In this document: positions 32,977-45,840 of the stretch, in pieces | Layout of the letters: each line of letters starts with the position of its first letter | Position numbering within the stretch: position 1 is the stretch's first letter | DNA from: Pollenia angustigena | Taxonomy: Eukaryota > Arthropoda > Insecta > Diptera > Polleniidae | Assembly: GCA_930367215.1 (NCBI GenBank) | Contig: OV884058.1 | Coordinates: 195,876,208 to 195,940,207, forward strand | Direction: 5' to 3' | DNA length: 64,000 bases | Position numbers and translations under genes: made by a program | Notes under the pieces: model-generated | The model's input: only the letters and a program-made list of their open reading frames with translations | The model's database searches: none | Told to the model about the DNA's origin: nothing

Positions 32977-34300
32977 CTGCGGACTCCTATTTGGGAATCG
33001 TTCATTTAAACGATTTTCTTATTTATAAAATTTTTTTTTAGAATATTTTAATAATTTTAGTATTACAAAATTAGGAAGTATTTGGCAACACTGCTTGCAT
33101 TGAATTCTATTCTCACTTATTTTACTATTTTATCTAGTTTAAATTAACCCATAAAATAAATGGAGTGCTCTAACTTTCCTTATATGTATCACTGATTTGC
33201 TGCAATAATTTCCTAAATCCAAAATCGCAAATTTTGTTTTAAAATCACTAATGCATATGGGCCTTTCCGTCAAAAGGTCCACCGTGACCGAAAATTTAAA
33301 AGTTATTAAAAGCTGATTATTTTGCGATATTGTTATAGAGAAATATTTAGATTTTACTAATTTTATAAATTTACCCATAAATTTGTTCACTTAGATGAAT
33401 AATCAGACTGCAAAGTTGTGCAAACGTAATTTCTTATTTGTGAGAATGTTTTATTGTATGTTTTCTTTAATATTTATCTCTCTTAAAAGAGGTGATATTT
33501 GATAAAAATTATTCCAAAAAAAATTCTTACATGGTCTGTAATCTAAGGAAGAGTTTAAAGAGAAATATGTTATTCGGATTAACGGTAAATTTTTATTTTA
33601 TTTTGATCATTATTTAGTTAAATTGGAATCAAACCAAAGGTATTTTAATGTTACATCGCTACGTAAAATTCTGAAAGTAGTTTGACTAAAAAATTGTGCC
33701 AGGTTTCGCTGAATTACGCATTTTTATACATGGCCACAAAAACTACTTCTGTTTTTTTCACATTCGAACCGCTACTTCTTTTGCCATTATCTTTGACCTA
33801 GAATCGAGCCCTCCATATACTTTAGCATTGATAACAGTGCTTTCTTAGTGCAGTAATTTAACGGTTAAGAGAACGTTAAAATATTTGTTGTTTAAAATGT
33901 TATTGCATTTTTGATGCGTACGACTGTCACGTTCAACACTTTGGAATTACCCATAATGGTAAAGTCTTGTGTGCGAGTTTTTAAGATTTCAGAATCGACG
34001 AAATTGCAGCAAATGAGCGATATAGGGGTGTTTCCAAAGTAACGGTCGTTAAAGATTTCCGGAGATTTTTTCAATAAAATTCCAACCGACCCAAATATGC
34101 CACGAGAAATGCTCCATTTTGGACTTACGAAAGTTCAAGCAACGGTAGCTACCGAAAGACTTCATAAAAAAATGTAATTTCAATACTTTTTTTTTGACCA
34201 TTAAAACAGTAACGGTCTTTACTTAATAAATGTGCTGTTTTTAAATGTCAGAAACAAACATCATGTATTGTAAAATTTTGCACAGGATATGTCATGTAAA

Positions 34301-34557
34301 ATCTGTGGTTTTCATGGGCAACCGCGTATGTCTATTTTTTCGATTTTGAAATGTTGATGCTATATTGCTTAATTTTAAGCGCTCTTTACATTTTTTAAAA
34401 AAATTTTAAAAACAGATAGACCCATTCCGATGTTTTAACTCAATTACAAAGTTCAAAAGGTGCAATATCTAACCCATAGTTTGATCTAGAATGGTTTTTT
34501 GGCTCTCCTGAAAAATTTTATTTTAAGACATACGCGGTTGCCCATGAAAACCACAGA
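34301..34557. mobile_element. MITE with perfect 32-bp inverted repeats
   Basis: TCTGTGGTTTTCATGGGCAA continuing CCGCGTATGTCT at left, exact complement at right ending CCACAGA. 257 bp. No clear target duplication. Confidence 0.8.
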
Positions 34558-34734
34558 AATATCTGATTAAATTCTTTGAAATGTTTTGTTTAAGGAATAG
34601 ATTTATTTTCAAAACAAAGAAATTAGTTACCAAAAAAATTACAAGTTTTTTGTGTCTGAATTCATTTATTATGGGTAACAAAAAAAAAATATATTTTTGT
34701 TGGTATAAAGAAAATTAAAGTTTCTCTTTCGGAA

Positions 34735-34930
34735 AATGACACGATACAAAATCACGTGATTTCAAATCACGTGCTTTTGAAATCACACGTGCGATTTTGT
34801 GGTGTTCTGAGAGTCATATCGTTTTTGTGTTTCTCGGTGTGCTTTCGGAAATTGAAGATCTCACCAAAACACACAAAAACGGGACAGTAAAATATCGCCC
34901 GTGTGATTTTAGTAGGCACATGTGAGTAAA
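34735..34930. repeat. Palindromic cluster with CACGTG/CACACGTG words
   Basis: AAATCACGTGATTTCAAATC, CACGTGC, TCACACGTGCGATTTTGTGG and, further on, CGTGTGATTTTAG and CACATGTGAG. Either a degenerate phrase-array repeat or a cluster of E-boxes; I favour a repeat. Confidence 0.35.
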
Positions 34931-36547
34931 AGGGATTTTCAGAACTGGCCTGAATAGCGGAAAAATTAATTCAAAATAGAAATTTCATTTTTGAATTAAA
35001 TTATTAAAATAAACTTCTCATCAGTAAAATGATTAAGAAAGTTAAACATTTTCTAATAACCATCTTCTGCAAAATGAATTCGAGTAAAATTGAAATTAAA
35101 CCATTTTCGAAAACAGTCTGTTTTGAAATTCTGCAAATTATTCTCTTTTGTATACATCATAATTAAAATTTCTCTACCAGAACTTTAATTCGAATCAAGA
35201 AAAATCATCGTTTATTTTTAAAAAATTTAACTGAAAATCTCTATCAATTTCACGCGGCTTCGTATCCCAAAACAATGCTGATAGTTTTATTTTGTGTTTT
35301 TATTTTAATTTTTAATTTTTATGTTTTTTTAACTTTTTCCAAAGTTGTCATTAAAATGTTACAAACTTGAATTGAAAAAAGAATTCTGAATTCGGGTATG
35401 TTCTACAAGACGAATTCAAGTGAAATGTGTTCCTGTTTTTAAAATTTTTAAATACAAATGAATTTATGTTATTAGTATTGTGGTTAATTTGTTGAACTGT
35501 TTATGTTTTTTAATCCAAATTTTAATATTTTAATCAGGCTAAAGTTCATTGAATTTAATTTATATTAAATTATTTTTATGTAAAACGGAATTTTACAACA
35601 TGAAATGAATTAAAATTAATGGATAATTTTTCATTCTTGACTAGACTGGGAATCGAGCCCTGACGTTTCGATTGTAACCACACAATCTTTACTAAAATAT
35701 CAAAATTTAGATAAAAATATTTTATTACTTTTGTGTTCTACTTATTTTAACCAAACCAAAAAATCAATCAATTGGCCAAAATAGAAACCGAAATTGAGAT
35801 TTTAATAGAATTTACTTAAAGAAATGTTCGAAGATGGCACGCAGAACCTAAAAGTAATCGATAACTAGAATGGCAAATTTTGTTAATGAAAAAAATGTAA
35901 TTCTTGAAAGTTATTGCAATTTTTATTACGAAAGCTTTTTCTTTTATTAAAAACTTTTTTTAATACAAAAAAAAACCGTACAAATAAATTCACTACGCGA
36001 ACATATTTATCGATAACATGGAAAATAAAATATGATTTGTCAAAGCCATGGATATCACAAACAGCTGACATTTTATCACGTTAATACGAATACACATTCT
36101 ATGCATTTTGCTGTGTAAGTTGTCACTTACAAGAAGGAACAATCTAGTTCCTTTAATCTTACGGTTCGGTCGAAACGATTCCACAATATGAACGATTTTG
36201 CCCAACTTTGCACGTGATCAACAAGAGGGAATAAACTCGAAACTTAAATTTTATTTCCAGTAGAAGCAAAACAGTTAATATGAAAAAGAATTTTTTAACT
36301 ATTTATTTATTACCAAGAAGTAGACAAAATGGCTTGACATTTAATTTTTACAGCTGGTACACATGAATTTACGTGTCGATTTTTTCCAAAAAGTATAAAA
36401 ATATAAAAAAATCAAGTTAATATCCTCCTGTTGATCAAGTGTGATATGTAAAAGTAGACAAAACTAATGCACACAAATGCAGATTAAACAATGTTGTCAA
36501 CGCATTACTCAATCAACCATATGTCGATGTCGTCATATATTTTAAAG

Positions 36548-36780
36548 GCCAAACTATATTATACATAATTTGGCTTTAGCAACTGGGCGAATACATGTTA
36601 ATCATAACTGTCAAACCATATTGAACTTAAGAAAACTTTTTGTTAAGTCGTATAAAACTTTAATAATTAAGCGAAACTCATCGCCGTTCCGTACGAAATC
36701 AAATTGTGTTGAATTTGCTTTTTTAAAATGCATTTAAGAGGCTTTTTGTTAATTTTTAACAGTAGCTTAAGCAAGCTGAT
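36548..36780. repeat. Dispersed repeat shared with 63149-63345
   Basis: Shares GCCAAACTATA, TATTGAACTTAAGAAAACTT, CATTCCGTACGAAAT-like text, AAATGCATTTAAGAGGCTTT and AGTAGCTTAAGCAAGCT with the window's end, same internal order. Confidence 0.6.
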
Positions 36781-37486
36781 CCTTTAGTTCCCACATCAAG
36801 GCAACGACAACATCACTTCGACGATAATTTGGAATTTTCTAAGAATGTTGTGCCGATGTCAACTTTTTATCAAAAATCTGACGTTTAGTGTTTGTTCAAT
36901 AAATTTATGTTTTTGGAAAGATAACGGTCGTTTTCTCATTAGCCGATAATCTTTTTCCCAACGAAAAACTTCGCATTAAAGAAATTTTGGTTTTCTCCAT
37001 GACTCATTTGCTTCTTTCTAGTCTGTCGCAAAGCTTACCGGCACTTATCTGCAAATAATTTATTTGCGTATAGATAATTTCAATTTTGAGTGGCGTTGCC
37101 AGCTGAAAATAATGTTTTTTGTCGGTATATTACGAAAGCAATATTGTTAACGGACGGTTTATTGGTCTAATAAGTTTTTGTCGACATTAAGTAACAGGCG
37201 GTTTGTCGATAAATTGAGAAAATGGCCATAAAAGTTGAAAAAAACTACAAGTAAAGTATTCATACGAGCGGATTTTGTTTTCAAGTGTTTCTCCATAGTT
37301 TGTCCATAGTAATCATTTGGTCGAAGTCTTACAGGGTCGTGCTGGCAATCGAAAACGTGAAATGCAAAAATTTTTAAAGACGTTTTTTAATAAGATTTTT
37401 ATAATAAAATAATTGTATGACAGATATTATACAAATATTTCTCTATTCAAAAGAATTTTATAAATACAATTGAGGCCGTCATACCC

Positions 37487-37993
37487 CGGGGGCCAAATTA
37501 CCGCATACGATATCGAACAAAATTGATCGAAATTTTTTATTTTGGTATTATGACTCTCGATATCGAATGAAATGTATCGTAATTTGAGATGATAGCATTC
37601 GATATCGAGTAATTACCGCATACGATATCGAACAAAATTGATCGAAATTTTTTATTTTGGTATTATGACTCTCGATATCGAATGAAATGTATCGTAATTT
37701 GAGATGATAGCATTCGTTATCGGGTAGCCAAAGACATTAACTGCCTATTTCACGATGTCACTCGAACGTTTACGTTCGCACAAATAACATTTAAAACAAA
37801 AACAAAATTAAAAAATTAGTTTTTGGTTTACATGTTTTTTGTGCGAACGTAAACGTTCGAGTGACATCGTGAAATAGGCAGTAAATCTCTCGAGTTTTCA
37901 TTCGATACGTCAGTGTCTATCGTATGCAAAAAAATACGATAGTTAACTCAATACGATAGCTTACTCAATATCGAATGCGGTAATTAGGCCCCT
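37487..37993. mobile_element. TIR element with CGATATCGA phrases and internal duplication
   Basis: Ends GGGGGCCAAATTACCGCATA and (minus strand) GGGGCCTAATTACCGCATTC. The terminal ~115 bases are directly duplicated (37497-37611, 37612-37726). A Harbinger-like MITE sits inside (37741-37881). Related element at 48496-48736. Confidence 0.8.
37741..37881. mobile_element. Nested palindromic MITE, TAA duplication
   Basis: Near-perfect ~48-bp arms CTGCCTATTTCACGATGTCA.. / ..TGACATCGTGAAATAGGCAG, flanked by TAA (37738-37740, 37882-37884). PIF/Harbinger-like. Relative at 42639-42762, and a degenerate one near 39365-39470. Confidence 0.9.
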
Positions 37994-38760
37994 GACTTTA
38001 CTACGCCAAATTGATTAAAACTTCGAAAATTAAATAAGAAACTGGTTTATCTCTTGTTTTACCAATCACTAACAGAAAGCGTTGCAAAAGTTTATGTTGC
38101 ATTTATTTATTTTTGCTGTACTTATAATACAAAAGTAGCCATAAGCAACACAAATATGAATATTGAGGCTGACGGCCTCAATTATAAAAATTTGATTAAA
38201 AGTGTATTAAAAACAACTTCCAAATTCTTGCGATTTACGTTTTCGGTAAATATTAACAATTAATAATAAAGTCATTTAAGAAATAAATGTAAAATTTCTA
38301 TAACTTTCATTTGAGTTGACGCAACATTTCCTGTCGACTAAAACAGGGTTTTTTCTACTCGACGTCGACTTAAAAGCGCCGTAGAAAATACCAAGTGACT
38401 TTTAATAGTAATCGATTGCTGTCAAAAACGACTGGGAAAATATAAATATTGTGCTTTCGAATTTCATACATTGAATTTATCCAATATATTTTGCAACCCA
38501 CTAATAATCTATGCACAATATTATTGCATATGTTTGGCTATCTTTAAACTTTTATACGTGTCTACACATCGACACTTTTGTTTAAATAAACTTTGATTTT
38601 TTATATGTTTACTTATAATTTTTATGTTTTTGCCTGTTCTAAATAAAAGTAAAAAATCGCCGTCCGAAAGTTGAAAACTAAACAAAAATCGTATGAAAAG
38701 CTAAAAAATGTTCTAGCAAAACGTGTATTGTGTCCTTAACTCGTGCGTTTAGTTTGAGAT

Positions 38761-39147
38761 ATGCCATGGCTTCTTACAAATATTCTAGTTCCCTTGAGCA
38801 TACTTTTGCCATTTGAAGTCTCCAAACTTCTTGCTATTGCAATTTACCTGTTCCGATTTCAAGTCAGAATCGCGAATGTTAAGCGTTTTGCGATTGTCAG
38901 AACATGCCCGAAAAAATGTTTTGTTGATATTAACGCATTAAAACAAAAACATAAAAGGCTTTTCGATTACTTGGCAGAATGTACTCCATCATGCTGTTCT
39001 TCCCTTCCCTCTCCCCAACAAACTCCAGACTTTCTAAAAGAAATCTGTTATAGTGTAAACCGAGACAAAAATAAAACTCTTTTGTTTGAATTTCATGTAG
39101 AATCATCATTCTTATTCGGAGAAAATTGCTTTGCTTCAATGTATTGA
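38761..39147 (+). CDS. Unrecognised 128-codon open frame, doubtful
   Basis: Longest non-element frame in the intergenic part, less AT-rich than its surroundings. The product has a hydrophobic start (LLTNILVPLSILLPF), basic middle, and Cys pairs (TPSCCSSLPS). I recognise no domain, and no splice or promoter context supports it. The opposite strand also has a 77-codon frame here, which argues for chance or for an old repeat. Keep only as a candidate. Confidence 0.15.
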   Translation: MPWLLTNILVPLSILLPFEVSKLLAIAIYLFRFQVRIANVKRFAIVRTCPKKCFVDINALKQKHKRLFDYLAECTPSCCSSLPSPQQTPDFLKEICYSVNRDKNKTLLFEFHVESSFLFGENCFASMY

Positions 39148-39638
39148 ATATTCCTTGAAACAAACTAATTTATTTTTTTTCTTTCTATTTTTAAAATTCA
39201 CTGCCAACAAGTTAAAGAATTGCATTTTGAATAACTTTTTTTTTAATTATTGTTTTTAATTCCTTTAATTTATGATGAATTTATTTTGCTATTAAATGTC
39301 AAATTTTTTTAAATAATGAAACTTAACAATTTCATTTAAGTGTATATTTTTTAAAAAAAAAATATGACTGTTGAACAATTTCGAAAGTTTACGTTCGCAT
39401 AGAAAATTTTTACAAACAATGCAATAGGAACGTTTATGTTCGAAGTTGTTAAACAGGCAGCTAATTTAAATTAGTTTTTATGTATGTATATCGTAACAGA
39501 CTAACATAAATCGGTGCGTCAAGAGCCAATTTTTTCAGCAACTTGCTTTAATCTAAAATAAAATAAATTAATAAAAGCTTCAACGTTGTGTCATGAGAAT
39601 GAATAAAAAACTGCTCTAAATATAGCTAAATTGAAATT

Positions 39639-39760
39639 CAGCCTTATTCCGGTTATTCCGGTTTTTTGTAAGAGATTAAAGAAACACCCAACCAGTGTTC
39701 TTTAATCTCTTACAAAAAACGACTTGAGCGATTACGACAACGACAACCGGAATAAGGCTG
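39639..39760. mobile_element. Small MITE, 122 bp
   Basis: CAGCCTTATTCCGGTT ... AACCGGAATAAGGCTG with an internal hairpin (TTTTTTGTAAGAGATTAAAG and its complement). ATT on both sides (39636-39638, 39761-39763). Confidence 0.75.
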
Positions 39761-40012
39761 ATTACTTTTGTACATAGCAGCCCACAATGTACATTTTCAC
39801 AAGTTATCAGCCAAGGCGAATTCACTTTTCACATAGCGCTGAGTGCACAGCAGCAAAGCAAATTCACACCAGTTGACCTTAGCTTGCTACGTAGGCCACA
39901 GCTGACAACTAACCATATGTCAAAATGGTATACCGTTCCGGGTGGTTCTGAGGAGTCTTTCATAAATTCTATAATTTTCACTTAGAATTATGAAACTTAA
40001 CACGTTTGTATA

Positions 40013-40398
40013 TCGATACCTTCCCGTAAGAATGTATTAAGCGACATTTCTAAAATTGTGTAGGAAACGAAAAAAACGTTTCATTTAGTTATTTATTTTT
40101 CGGATTTTATTGAAAGAAACATATTTGGAAAGCGATTTTCAGAATACAAAACATATTTAAAAATGTGGCTTAGCATAGTTTCTTTGGCGGATAATACAAA
40201 TTACAGGGTGCAACATTATTCCAGTGAGAAAACTTGACGGTTGATACAATTTTATTTTCACTCTAGTTTCCTTTGCATCCATGATAGGGCAGCGAAACCC
40301 AGGCCAAAATGTGGCGCTTAACTGCTAGTATAGATCCACATCAAAAAGTCATTTTCGAAAAAAGTGTCGCTTAATACATTCTTACGGAAAAGTATCGA
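40013..40398. mobile_element. TA-flanked MITE, 386 bp
   Basis: Ends TCGATACCTTCCCGTAAGAA and TTCTTACGGAAAAGTATCGA, continuing TGTATTAAGCGACA/complement. TA at 40011-40012 and 40399-40400. Confidence 0.85.
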
Positions 40399-40871
40399 TA
40401 TTATTTCATTTTAAAACACACAATTTAGAATTAAAAACAAAATGAAATGTGACAACCATATATTTTTGACACACAGCTAATGTGTTTACTACAGTGTTGT
40501 ATTATTTTGACACACTATTAAACTATTTGTCAGTGCTGTATTCGTTTTCAAACTTAGACCACCTTGTATGAATTCGCCCTGCACAGCTGAGCTTCCTTTT
40601 TTCTTACTTAGAAAGAGAAATGTCAAAAGTTGCTTGGATTTTCGACATATCGATCATCGAAAGCAACAAAAAAATACAATGATTGGTTTTTGTTGTTGTA
40701 CTTGTTGTAGTATTGCCACCACCGTTTACATGAATTCGCTTTTTTTTTTTTTTTGTAGTTTTATATGTCTTCTATATGTCAAATTCATGTCTGCAATATG
40801 TCAAATCCATATAAATACATACAAAAATAAAAAAGGGACAGCTAGATTCCTAGTGCTGATTTCTTGGTCAA

Positions 40872-41120
40872 CGTCCAGACTTGCAATTTTTTTTTTAACT
40901 CTGCTTTGAAATTGCACTAGTGTCCGGATAACGAAACTCTAGAATTGCAATTTTTGTATATTTATCTTGTTCTTTTTGTATTTAAATACAAATACACCTA
41001 CAATCAACTTCAAATTAAAAAAATATGAGATCTACGAAACAAAACAGAATTGCAGAGTACCCCAGCCCAATATTTTCATAAACCTAAGAATTGCTGCAAC
41101 AAAAATTGCAAGTCTGGACG
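40872..41120. mobile_element. Probable MITE, 249 bp
   Basis: CGTCCAGACTTGCAATTTTT and AAAAATTGCAAGTCTGGACG are exact inverted repeats. No convincing target duplication. Confidence 0.65.
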
Positions 41121-42638
41121 ACGCGCTATTTCGGTTTGCTTCAAACATTTTGTATAAGATTGACAACAACATCTCATACTTGTTCATACCACTGTTTGCT
41201 CTTTATAAACTTATCAAAATTACACACAATATTTTGAATTTTATATTTAATAATAATATAAATTATTTAATTTTTTTTTTTTTTTTTTGTTTGTTTTAAA
41301 TATTAATTTGCCAAATTTACCTCAAATTCTTTAAAAAACAAAAAAATAATAATTAATAAAAAAGAAAATATATATAAAAAAAACTAATTAATTGAAAAAA
41401 CTTAAAACTATTAAACGTATATAAACAAACAAACAAGCATACAATTTATATAAACATATATAAAAAAATACAAATAATTTATAAAATAAATGTAAAACTT
41501 AATTAAAAAAAAAAACTACAAAATATGTAGATGAAGAAAACAAAAACAAAATTTAGAAGTAATTTTTATCGAGGGCTTATTTTCAAAAAGTGCTATCTGC
41601 AATTTCTTCACAAATTAGTTTTTTATAACAACGTGCTCACCGCGGCGAATTCATTACAGGTAATCACGGTACTACAACAAGTGGGTACAACTCGTAGAAA
41701 AACCACAAGCAATTTAATTTTGTAAAAGTATTGCAGAATGTCAAAAACAGAAACAAAGATTTTAAACAAAATGTTGACATCCAACAATTATAAAGCTGAA
41801 AAAAAGTTATCAGCAGGGCTTTTAAGACCACCTGTAATAAATTTGCCTTTGTGTTCACTAAATGAATTGGTAACTGTAATTTTAATTTAAAGAAAACAAA
41901 TTGTTTCCAATACGTTTTTTTTTTATTTTAATAAACTTTTTGTTATGCTATCAAACACACACGTTGTTTTGTTAGTAAAAAGTGCTGCCTGCATTTTAAA
42001 GTATTTGTGTATATAATAAAATAATGAAAATAGTTTTTACAAAATCTATAATTTTGAATTCTATAACGTGTTTTTTAATATTTTACTTTTTCATAGTATT
42101 TTAAATATTGTTTTCTTAGAAAAGCTAATTAATTTAAAAAAAGTTTGTGTTATTGTAATTTAAGTCTTAATTAATTTTCATTACATCTCATTTTTATATT
42201 TGTTCAAATAGTGCTATCTGCACTATTCAAAGAGACTTTAACTTGTAAAAAGCGCTAACAGACATGAAAGTGGGAATATCTAGAATTAATAGAAAAAAAA
42301 TTAGCATATCAAGCCCTAACCTCAAAAAAATCTTAAGCGACAAAAGCACAATTTTAAGTTTTTTTTTTTATTATGGTCTACGTTTTCACTATGAAAATTT
42401 TCTTTCAAACAGTCTGAGTTTGTTGATGAGAGGGGGAGAGAACATGCTTTTATTCCCTCCCTTATTAATGAAAGTTGGCGCTTAAGCTAAAATTGTGTTT
42501 GCTATAAAATCGTAAGGGTACCTTATAAGACCATGACATTTTAGTAGATGATGCAAGTGTTGCTAATAAATTCATCAAAATTCAAAAATTATGTCGTATA
42601 AGCTATTTTTGCGGTAAGCGCTTGACATGTAGGACTTA

Positions 42639-42762
42639 CTGCCTGTTTAACGATACCGAACATTTATAACAAAAACAAAATTCGAACATTGTTCGAAGCT
42701 TGTTTTTGTTTTTAATGAATTTTCTATGCGAACGATGACGTTCGAAATCCATGAACAGGCTG
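42639..42762. mobile_element. Nested MITE, TTA duplication
   Basis: CTGCCTGTTTAACGATACCG ... GACGTTCGAAATCC..AACAGGCTG with TTA at 42636-42638 and 42763-42765. Relative of the palindrome at 37741-37881 (shared TGCCT ends, GTTCG words). Confidence 0.7.
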
Positions 42763-42799
42763 TTAGACGTTGTTTTTAAATAACATACAATAAAGCTTA

Positions 42800-42995
42800 G
42801 TTATTTCTAAAAGTTGACTTTAACCGGCCTTATAAAAAGTGTTGCATTGTTTAAACTTTACTTTAACCTAAAGTGAGCATTAACGTAAATTAAGGTTCCT
42901 GTTAAGTTAAAGTTAAGTTGTAAAAATGGAACACTTTTTAAACGGCCGCTAAAATCCTACCTTTAGCTATCGGTAAGTTGTGAAAACGGGCCTTA
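42800..42995. repeat. Diverged copy of the MITE at 48035-48253
   Basis: Shares AAAAAGTGTTGCATT, AACTTTACTTTAACC, GGAACACTTTTT, ACCTTTAGCTATCGGTAAGT and the end TTGTGAAAACGGGCC. The left terminus is degenerate. Confidence 0.75.
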
Positions 42996-43165
42996 AAGTA
43001 ACGAAATAAAGAGTTTTTCAAAGTTATTTTTGGGAATACAACATTTATTGTTAATAAGATTTCTGTATGACGTGCTCCATTCCCAATTTTTTATTTTTGA
43101 TAAATACGCTCTCCTGTAAATTTGTGATTTTGCAGATAGCGCTTTCTAAATATAAGCCCTCGATA

Positions 43166-44966
43166 TGTTTTTTGAAACTTTCTAAATTTATACTTTTTGT
43201 TTATTTGAAATATAAAAAGAATAACAAATAATTTGCTTAAGTAAACTTTTTGTTTCTCTTACGAAAATTATAAAGAAATTCATAAATTTTATTAATAAAA
43301 TAAAACAAAAAGGAAAATTCACTCACTTACACACACACACACATTATGCGCTTTTTAAAAGTGTTGTGTTTTATTAAGTTTAAAGGAATTTTTGTATTTT
43401 CTCTTTTAAAATCTACAAAACACAACACAATTTTTAGTTTAATTTATTTTTTTTTTAATTAATTATTAAGTTTTTAATTATGATAATTATTTTTTATATA
43501 ATTAAGCTTGTCATCTATACATTTTATTATTATGATTGTTTACATCAATGAATTTAATTAATTCAATAATGCAATTTCATTCATTTAATTTATACCTCTT
43601 AACAAAAACAAAACAAAAAAAAACAAACATAACTTTTAATTAATTATAAAATTATTACAAAACAAAAGAAGAAAAAAACTGTATTTAAGGATTCGGCTTC
43701 TCTATTTAGTAATTTTAAAAGAATAAAAAAAACAAAACAATTTAATGCTGCTACTATTTATGATTAATTACTATAATTAAACAATTTTTTTTAATCTATT
43801 AACAAAAAACAACAACAAAACTACTTAAATTCATAAAATACAAAAACAAACAAAAGTAAGAAAATAAAATATTAATAATTATTAAGTAATAACATAAAAT
43901 AATTAATATACAAATTTTTACATTTACATTACATTTAATAACATTAATAATACTTTAAAAAAATTTACTATTATTATTATAAATTATTCAATTAATCCAT
44001 TAATTAATTATTCTTTTCATAATATAGAGTTTCGTTTAATACACAGACTGATTTCATATAAAAAAAAAAACAAAGAAAAAAACAAAATAAATAATATATA
44101 AAATATACCCAAAACGAAATTTAAAAAAAAAAATAAATAATTACAAGTAAATTTTATTAACTCAATAATCGTTTTTTTTTCTTTCTTTTTTTAACTACCA
44201 TTTTCACTAAGTTCAGTTGAAATTAACGATTACTTAAACTTCCAGTTAACAATATGTTTTTGACAGTTATAACTGATAGTTGATTGTAACTGAACTTGGT
44301 GAAATTGGCCGTAAATCGAATTATTTACTTTAACTCTTTATCAAAACCATCTTCTGAAAATCGTTTTAGAGTGAAATTGAAATAGAAAATATATGTGCAT
44401 AAACTTTACGCTCTTTTATCTTCTTCAAGCTGTGAGTACCAATTATCTTTCACAGAACTCTTAAAATCAGGGAAAACTACGATTATTAAAATAAAAATTA
44501 TTTTATAACTCTCCCTAGATTTCAATTTCACTCGATTTCGATTTCCAAAATATGGTCGTATAATTTATTTACCTATAATTAAAAAAAAAAAAAAAATTAG
44601 AAACTTTTAACTCTTTAATTAAAATATGTCAAAATAATTAAGCTTGTGTTAGCAGGAGAGATCGAATTTGTAAATTTTCCTAAAATAGCTGGAATTTACA
44701 AAATAACCTGGTTTCGCTTTAAAATTAAACAAATAACAAGTTATTAAAGCAGATCCGGGTTTGAATACAAAACAGAACATTATTTAGCGTACGGCTCAGA
44801 AACCCAGAAACGACAGCTATTTTTTAGTGTTTGTGTATTTATACATAACCCTTAATACCGTTTATAACTATTTTAAAGGAAGAAACAAACCTTATATAGT
44901 GTTTTGTTCTTCATTATAAAACAGAACAATTTTACTGGTTCTGTCGACATACATAACACTTTTATG
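43166..44966. other. Very AT-rich intergenic stretch
   Basis: No gene or bounded element seen; poly-A/poly-T runs, TAATTA-rich sequence and a short (CA)n near 43328. TIR-like text at 44214-44310 (AACTGAACTTGGTG) is too weak to call. Confidence 0.5.
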
Positions 44967-45355
44967 TTCTATAGCAGTGTTCGAAAATAAACACTAAATA
45001 TCGTTTCTTAATGTTTGGTTCGGTAGATTTGTGGAAAACACAAACGCTAAGATTGTTTGTGTAGAAAATCATTAAAAAAATAACGTTTTCCTGTTAGTCA
45101 TCTTTCGAACACAAACATATTACCGTTTTTATCAAACTCAACAAAAGATGTGAACAATTAATTCCGTTCGGTTTTTTTTATTTTTTTTTTTTTTTTTTTG
45201 AAAATCCACAAACTTCAATGTGTTCGGTTCGGCTCATTAATGTTCGACCCCTTTGGATGGTAAAAAAAACCAAACATTTTTTACAAAAACAAAATACACA
45301 CACGAAAAAAACATTTTAGAACATTAAAATATAATGTTTGTCTTCAGTGTCACTA

Positions 45356-45797
45356 TCCCAGTAAAAAAAATTTGGGTGTTTTGAAGCACTACAGAAAAAA
45401 GCGCATACTCGAGCGCTTCAATTAGAGAGCTCTTATAAAGCAGTAAATGATAACGAATAAAACATACAAAAAAGCTGCTATTTTAGTGCTGACAGCAAAG
45501 AGGGCTTGTAAGCGAAAAAAAAATATATTATGGTTTACGAAAATAATTGAAAAAAGGAATTTAAACAAGTTAAGGCAAAACATTAATGAATATGTTTATA
45601 TAGTTAGCCCTTAAAAAAGCACTCTAGGAGCGCTTTGTTTGCATGTTAAAAGAAGCGCTTATTGTCAGCAGAAAATAGTCCTCCAAACCGGGAACACCCC
45701 ATACAAAAATCAGGCATCCTATCAGCAGGTTTGAAGCGATTTGAGGTATGAATTCATACAAAAAACCTGCTCCTTTTGGAGCACTTTTTTTACCGGG
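45356..45797. mobile_element. TA-flanked MITE nested in hAT copy 2
   Basis: Ends TCCCAGTAAAAAAA and (minus strand) CCCGGTAAAAAAAGTGCTCC; TA at 45354-45355 and 45798-45799. Interior repeats AGCGCTT / AAGCGCT / AGCACT words. Copy 1 has the uninterrupted site (CTACTACAATTG). Confidence 0.8.
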
Positions 45798-45840
45798 TAC
45801 AATTGTTCTGTTTTTTAAGAAGAACCGAACATTATATAAT

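Larger units (their letters stand above)
32985..37486. other. Intergenic AT-rich region
   Basis: No gene recognised. Contains one MITE (34301-34557), a CACGTG-rich segment (34735-34930) and a repeat piece at 36548-36780. Short open frames here have no recognisable motif. Confidence 0.5.
41569..43163. mobile_element. TA-flanked TIR element related to 15128-17148
   Basis: Ends TCGAGGGCTTATTTTCAAAA and (minus strand) TCGAGGGCTTATATTTAGAA, TA at 41567-41568 and 43164-43165. AGTGCTATCTGC words at about 41589, 41980 (variant), 42208 and complement near 43135. It contains at least two further repeats (42639-42762, 42800-42995) and a segment (about 42495-42600) found reversed near 62190-62300. Confidence 0.8.

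Noticed and set aside
40741..40757. Poly-T runs as terminators or retroposon tails
   Set aside because: A/T homopolymers are everywhere in this DNA and none coincides with a defined gene end here.
41531..41725. 64-codon frame at the left end of a TIR element
   Set aside because: It spans the element boundary at 41569, so it cannot be an ancestral gene, and shows no motif.
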